Assembly: GCA_937974275.1 (NCBI GenBank)
Contig: CALJIF010000034.1
Span: forward strand, 1-25,594
DNA from: an uncultured Flavobacteriales bacterium
Lineage (GTDB): Bacteria > Bacteroidota > Bacteroidia > Palsa-965
Reading direction: 5' to 3'
DNA: 25,594 bases
Shown: piece by piece, positions 24,672 to 25,594 of the stretch
How positions within the stretch are numbered: the first letter of the stretch is position 1
Layout: every line of letters begins with the position of its first letter
Notes under the pieces: generated by a model
Told to the model about the DNA's origin: nothing
Database searches by the model: none
What the model saw: only the letters and a program-made list of their open reading frames with translations
Program-made: the position numbers and the translations under genes

Positions 24672-24914
24672 TTAAAAGCTATGCAATCTTTTAATTGCAA
24701 ACGCCCGTCCGGATCCTGACTTCAAATATTTCTCGAATTGATATGCTTTGTGCTTGTCGTAGAAAACTGATTGGTGAACTACTTGCACGGGCAAACGTGA
24801 AGAAGTGTAATGCACTTGACCTTTTTCGTGTCTTCTGAAGCGGTCAGAAAAATCGTTCGTGCAACCAACGTAATACGTAGCGTCCGAACATTTCAAAATA
24901 TAAATAGTCCACAT
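24672..24914 (-). CDS. Small GIY-YIG nuclease-domain protein (SGSGRAF type)
   Basis: ATG 24914 opens an 80-residue protein that is a stand-alone GIY-YIG domain: IYILKCSDATYYVGCTND (the two Tyr motifs), the catalytic Arg in DRFRRHEKG, and the catalytic Glu in FEKYLKSGSGRAFAIKR. Members of this UvrC-N/UPF0213-like group are single-domain predicted nucleases with no known biological role. The frame is open upstream into the tRNA copy, but that part is tRNA and palindrome sequence and I do not count it. A strong terminator hairpin ends only 16 nt before the ATG, and no promoter is visible between them. It is the downstream member of a tRNA-Ser/GIY-YIG array. Confidence 0.88.
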   Translation of the reverse strand: MWTIYILKCSDATYYVGCTNDFSDRFRRHEKGQVHYTSSRLPVQVVHQSVFYDKHKAYQFEKYLKSGSGRAFAIKRLHSF

Positions 24915-24930
24915 GATTTCTATTAATAAT

Positions 24931-24958
24931 AAAAAAGGTCCGGAACATCCGGACCTTT
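24931..24958 (-). terminator. Terminator-like hairpin just before the first GIY-YIG gene
   Basis: AAAGGTCCGGA and TCCGGACCTTT form an 11-bp perfect stem with a 3-nt loop, and on the minus strand a T6 run follows. It lies between the tRNA-Ser copy and the GIY-YIG start, 16 nt before the ATG at 24914. Confidence 0.8.
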
Positions 24959-25002
24959 CATAAGTTTCGCCTTCGCAACCTTGACGGACCTTCCCGGCAT
25001 AG

Positions 25003-25016
25003 GTCGCTTTGGCGAC
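25003..25016. repeat. Short palindrome GTCGCTTTGGCGAC, one of three copies
   Basis: A 5-bp stem with a TTTG loop. The same 14 nt recur within the nested palindromes at 25046-25059 and 25540-25553. Confidence 0.7.
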
Positions 25017-25024
25017 AATTTCAT

Positions 25025-25100
25025 CAGCGGACGTGTCCGCCGAAGGTCGCTTTGGCGACCGAAGGCGGAGACGGCGAGATTCGAACTCGCGATACCCTTT
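25025..25100 (-). repeat. 76-nt direct repeat (copy 1): tRNA-Ser 3' end plus nested palindrome
   Basis: It matches 25519-25594 at 73 of 76 positions, exactly 494 bp apart. It holds a GCGGAC/GTCCGC hairpin (25027-25040) and a nested palindrome (25036-25069: TCCGCC, GAA, GGTCGC, TTTG loop, then the complementary arms). The outer arm of the nested palindrome is the last bases of the tRNA 3' end. The second copy runs to the window edge, so the true repeat may be longer. Confidence 0.9.
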
Positions 25101-25158
25101 TGGGGTATACACACTTTCTCCGAAGGAGTCCTACGGACCAGGCGTGCTCCTTCAACCT
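25066..25158 (-). pseudogene. tRNA-Ser(GGA) copy, 5'-truncated, with 20-nt insert in the anticodon loop
   Basis: On the minus strand the 3' part is a good type II tRNA: D-loop piece GGTTGAAGGAG, anticodon stem CACGC/GTGTG, long variable arm ATACCC/GGGTAT, T-arm GCGAG-TTCGAAT-CTCGC, acceptor 3' strand CGTCTCC, discriminator G, then CC but no encoded CCA. Two defects stand out. The bases at the 5' acceptor position do not pair with CGTCTCC, so homology stops in the D-loop. A 20-nt palindromic insert (25118-25137) splits the loop; without it the loop reads CTGGAAA with anticodon GGA. It is probably not a functional tRNA. Its upstream boundary is about 24 nt from the end of the second GIY-YIG gene. 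Confidence 0.75.
25118..25137 (-). repeat. 20-nt palindromic insertion in the tRNA-Ser anticodon loop
   Basis: On the minus strand it contains TCCG, T, AGGA, C, TCCT, T, CGGA, a near-perfect palindrome. It sits between the GG and A of the anticodon (placement ambiguous by one base because of a shared G). Its TCCG...CGGA ends resemble the TCCGCC...GGCGGA arms of the nearby palindromes, suggesting one repeat family. Confidence 0.7.
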
Positions 25159-25181
25159 ATAATGCAATTAGGTGTCCGGAT

Positions 25182-25427
25182 TTACAGAATTTTCTGTTCT
25201 TTCAACCAGTTATATCCATCAATCGATTTGAAAAAATGTTCTCTCTTAAATGCTTCGCTTCTCGAATCGAATTCTTCGAAGTAGAATATTTCCAACGGTC
25301 GTCGTGCCTTTGTCGCTCGAACTTCGCCTTTGTTATGCTTCACAAGTCTCTTAGTTAGATCGGAAGTTGATCCGTAGTAATATCTTCCATCTTTTAGACT
25401 TTTGAGAATGTAGGTGTAGAATTTCAT
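25182..25427 (-). CDS. Small GIY-YIG nuclease-domain protein (KSIDGYxWL type)
   Basis: ATG 25427 (MKFYTYILKSLKDGRYYYGS) opens an 81-residue single GIY-YIG domain: YTYILKSLKDGRYYYGSTSD, the catalytic Arg in TKRLVKHNKGEV, the catalytic Glu in KREHFFKSIDGYNWLKEQ. It belongs to a different subgroup from the protein at 24672-24914, with an FFKSIDGYxWL tail instead of SGSGRAFxxKR. It lies between two tRNA-Ser 3'-end copies on the same strand, 92 nt after the 76-nt repeat, behind a terminator-like hairpin. No clear TAnnTTTG box precedes it. Role unknown; a nuclease acting at the tRNA-like repeats is an inference from position only. Confidence 0.9.
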   Translation of the reverse strand: MKFYTYILKSLKDGRYYYGSTSDLTKRLVKHNKGEVRATKARRPLEIFYFEEFDSRSEAFKREHFFKSIDGYNWLKEQKIL

Positions 25428-25476
25428 GATGTTGGAAGTATGGATTAAAATGCAGATTAGGTTATATCTAAAACAG

Positions 25477-25503
25477 AAAAACCCATCCGGTAAAGGATGG
25501 GTT
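25477..25503 (-). terminator. Terminator-like hairpin between tRNA-Ser end and second GIY-YIG gene
   Basis: AACCCATCC pairs with GGATGGGTT around a 6-nt loop and is followed on the minus strand by a short T run (TTTTTCTGTTTT). It is in the same position within the unit as the hairpin at 24931-24958 but has a different sequence. Confidence 0.75.
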
Positions 25504-25518
25504 CGTAAATTAATTTAA

Positions 25519-25594
25519 CAGCGGACTGGTCCGCCGAAAGTCGCTTTGGCGACCGAAGGCGGAGACGGCGAGATTCGAACTCGCGATACCCTTT
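25519..25594 (-). repeat. 76-nt direct repeat (copy 2), cut by the window edge
   Basis: It matches 25025-25100 with three substitutions. Two of them alter the 2-nt loop region of the GCGGAC/GTCCGC hairpin, and one breaks a pair in the nested palindrome (25530-25563). Confidence 0.9.
25560..25594 (-). tRNA. tRNA-Ser 3' end, 5' part beyond window
   Basis: The minus strand shows acceptor 3' strand CGTCTCC, discriminator G, T-arm GCGAG-TTCGAAT-CTCGC and the start of the long variable arm, identical to the copy at 25066-25100. The rest lies outside the window, so whether this is the intact functional gene or another truncated copy cannot be told. Confidence 0.5.

Noticed and set aside
24672..25112. 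A 146-residue open frame running from the tRNA-Ser copy through the palindromes into the GIY-YIG domain
   Set aside because: The first 66 codons are tRNA, palindrome and terminator sequence. The equivalent frame before the other GIY-YIG gene meets a stop near 25513. The 80-residue domain starting at ATG 24914 is complete by itself.
25118..25137. Self-splicing or enzymatically spliced tRNA intron
   Set aside because: The insert is far too short for a group I intron, and bacteria lack the archaeal-type tRNA splicing endonuclease. The 5' half of the tRNA is also missing, so a functional spliced tRNA is unlikely.

Overview
The window looks like a chromosomal stretch from a member of the Bacteroidota (flavobacteria-like; genus not assignable by eye). 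Three large secreted proteins end in type IX secretion (T9SS) type A sorting tails. Nearly every transcription unit is preceded by a TAnnTTTG-type -7 box rather than an E. coli -35/-10 pair. Shine-Dalgarno sequences are mostly absent, and several start codons lie 4-6 nt after the -7 box, which suggests leaderless mRNAs.

Layout, left to right. 1-2470: an NAD-dependent epimerase (minus strand, C-terminus cut by the window edge) diverges from tyrS, which ends at a bidirectional terminator. 2479-6880: a two-gene minus-strand operon of secreted amidohydrolase-family proteins; only the second domain of the larger one keeps the metal ligands. 6998-8954: a tightly overlapping plus-strand trio of a cytochrome-b-like membrane protein, a c-type cytochrome lipoprotein and hflX. 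8918-11768: a minus-strand L,D-transpeptidase lipoprotein and a small T9SS cargo protein. 11917-14365: an MsbA-like ABC exporter diverging from an acyl-CoA thioesterase. 14475-18797: a 1440-residue T9SS surface protein with two large duplicated modules and five 69-residue Ig/PKD-like repeats. 18946-22208: a lipoprotein with a Pmp3/YqaE-like tail and an overlapping DUF2752 protein, then dusB, a CAAX-type membrane protease and queD. 22364-24415: a T9SS protein with beta-propeller-like repeats.

The last ~1.1 kb (about 24500-25594) differs from the rest. It holds two small GIY-YIG nuclease genes alternating, all on the minus strand, with copies of the 3' end of a tRNA-Ser gene. Each tRNA 3' end runs straight into a nested palindrome, then a terminator-like hairpin, then a GIY-YIG gene, with a spacing of about 500 bp (494 and 516). 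The fully visible tRNA copy has lost its 5' acceptor strand and has a 20-nt palindromic insertion in its anticodon loop. Removing the insert restores a 7-nt loop with anticodon GGA. I read this as a tandem array of minimal tRNA-targeting GIY-YIG elements; it is the strongest candidate here for an undescribed system.

The other genes are mostly housekeeping (translation, tRNA modification, cell wall, membrane) mixed with secreted proteins. Functions are inferred from motifs read by eye; no database search was possible.
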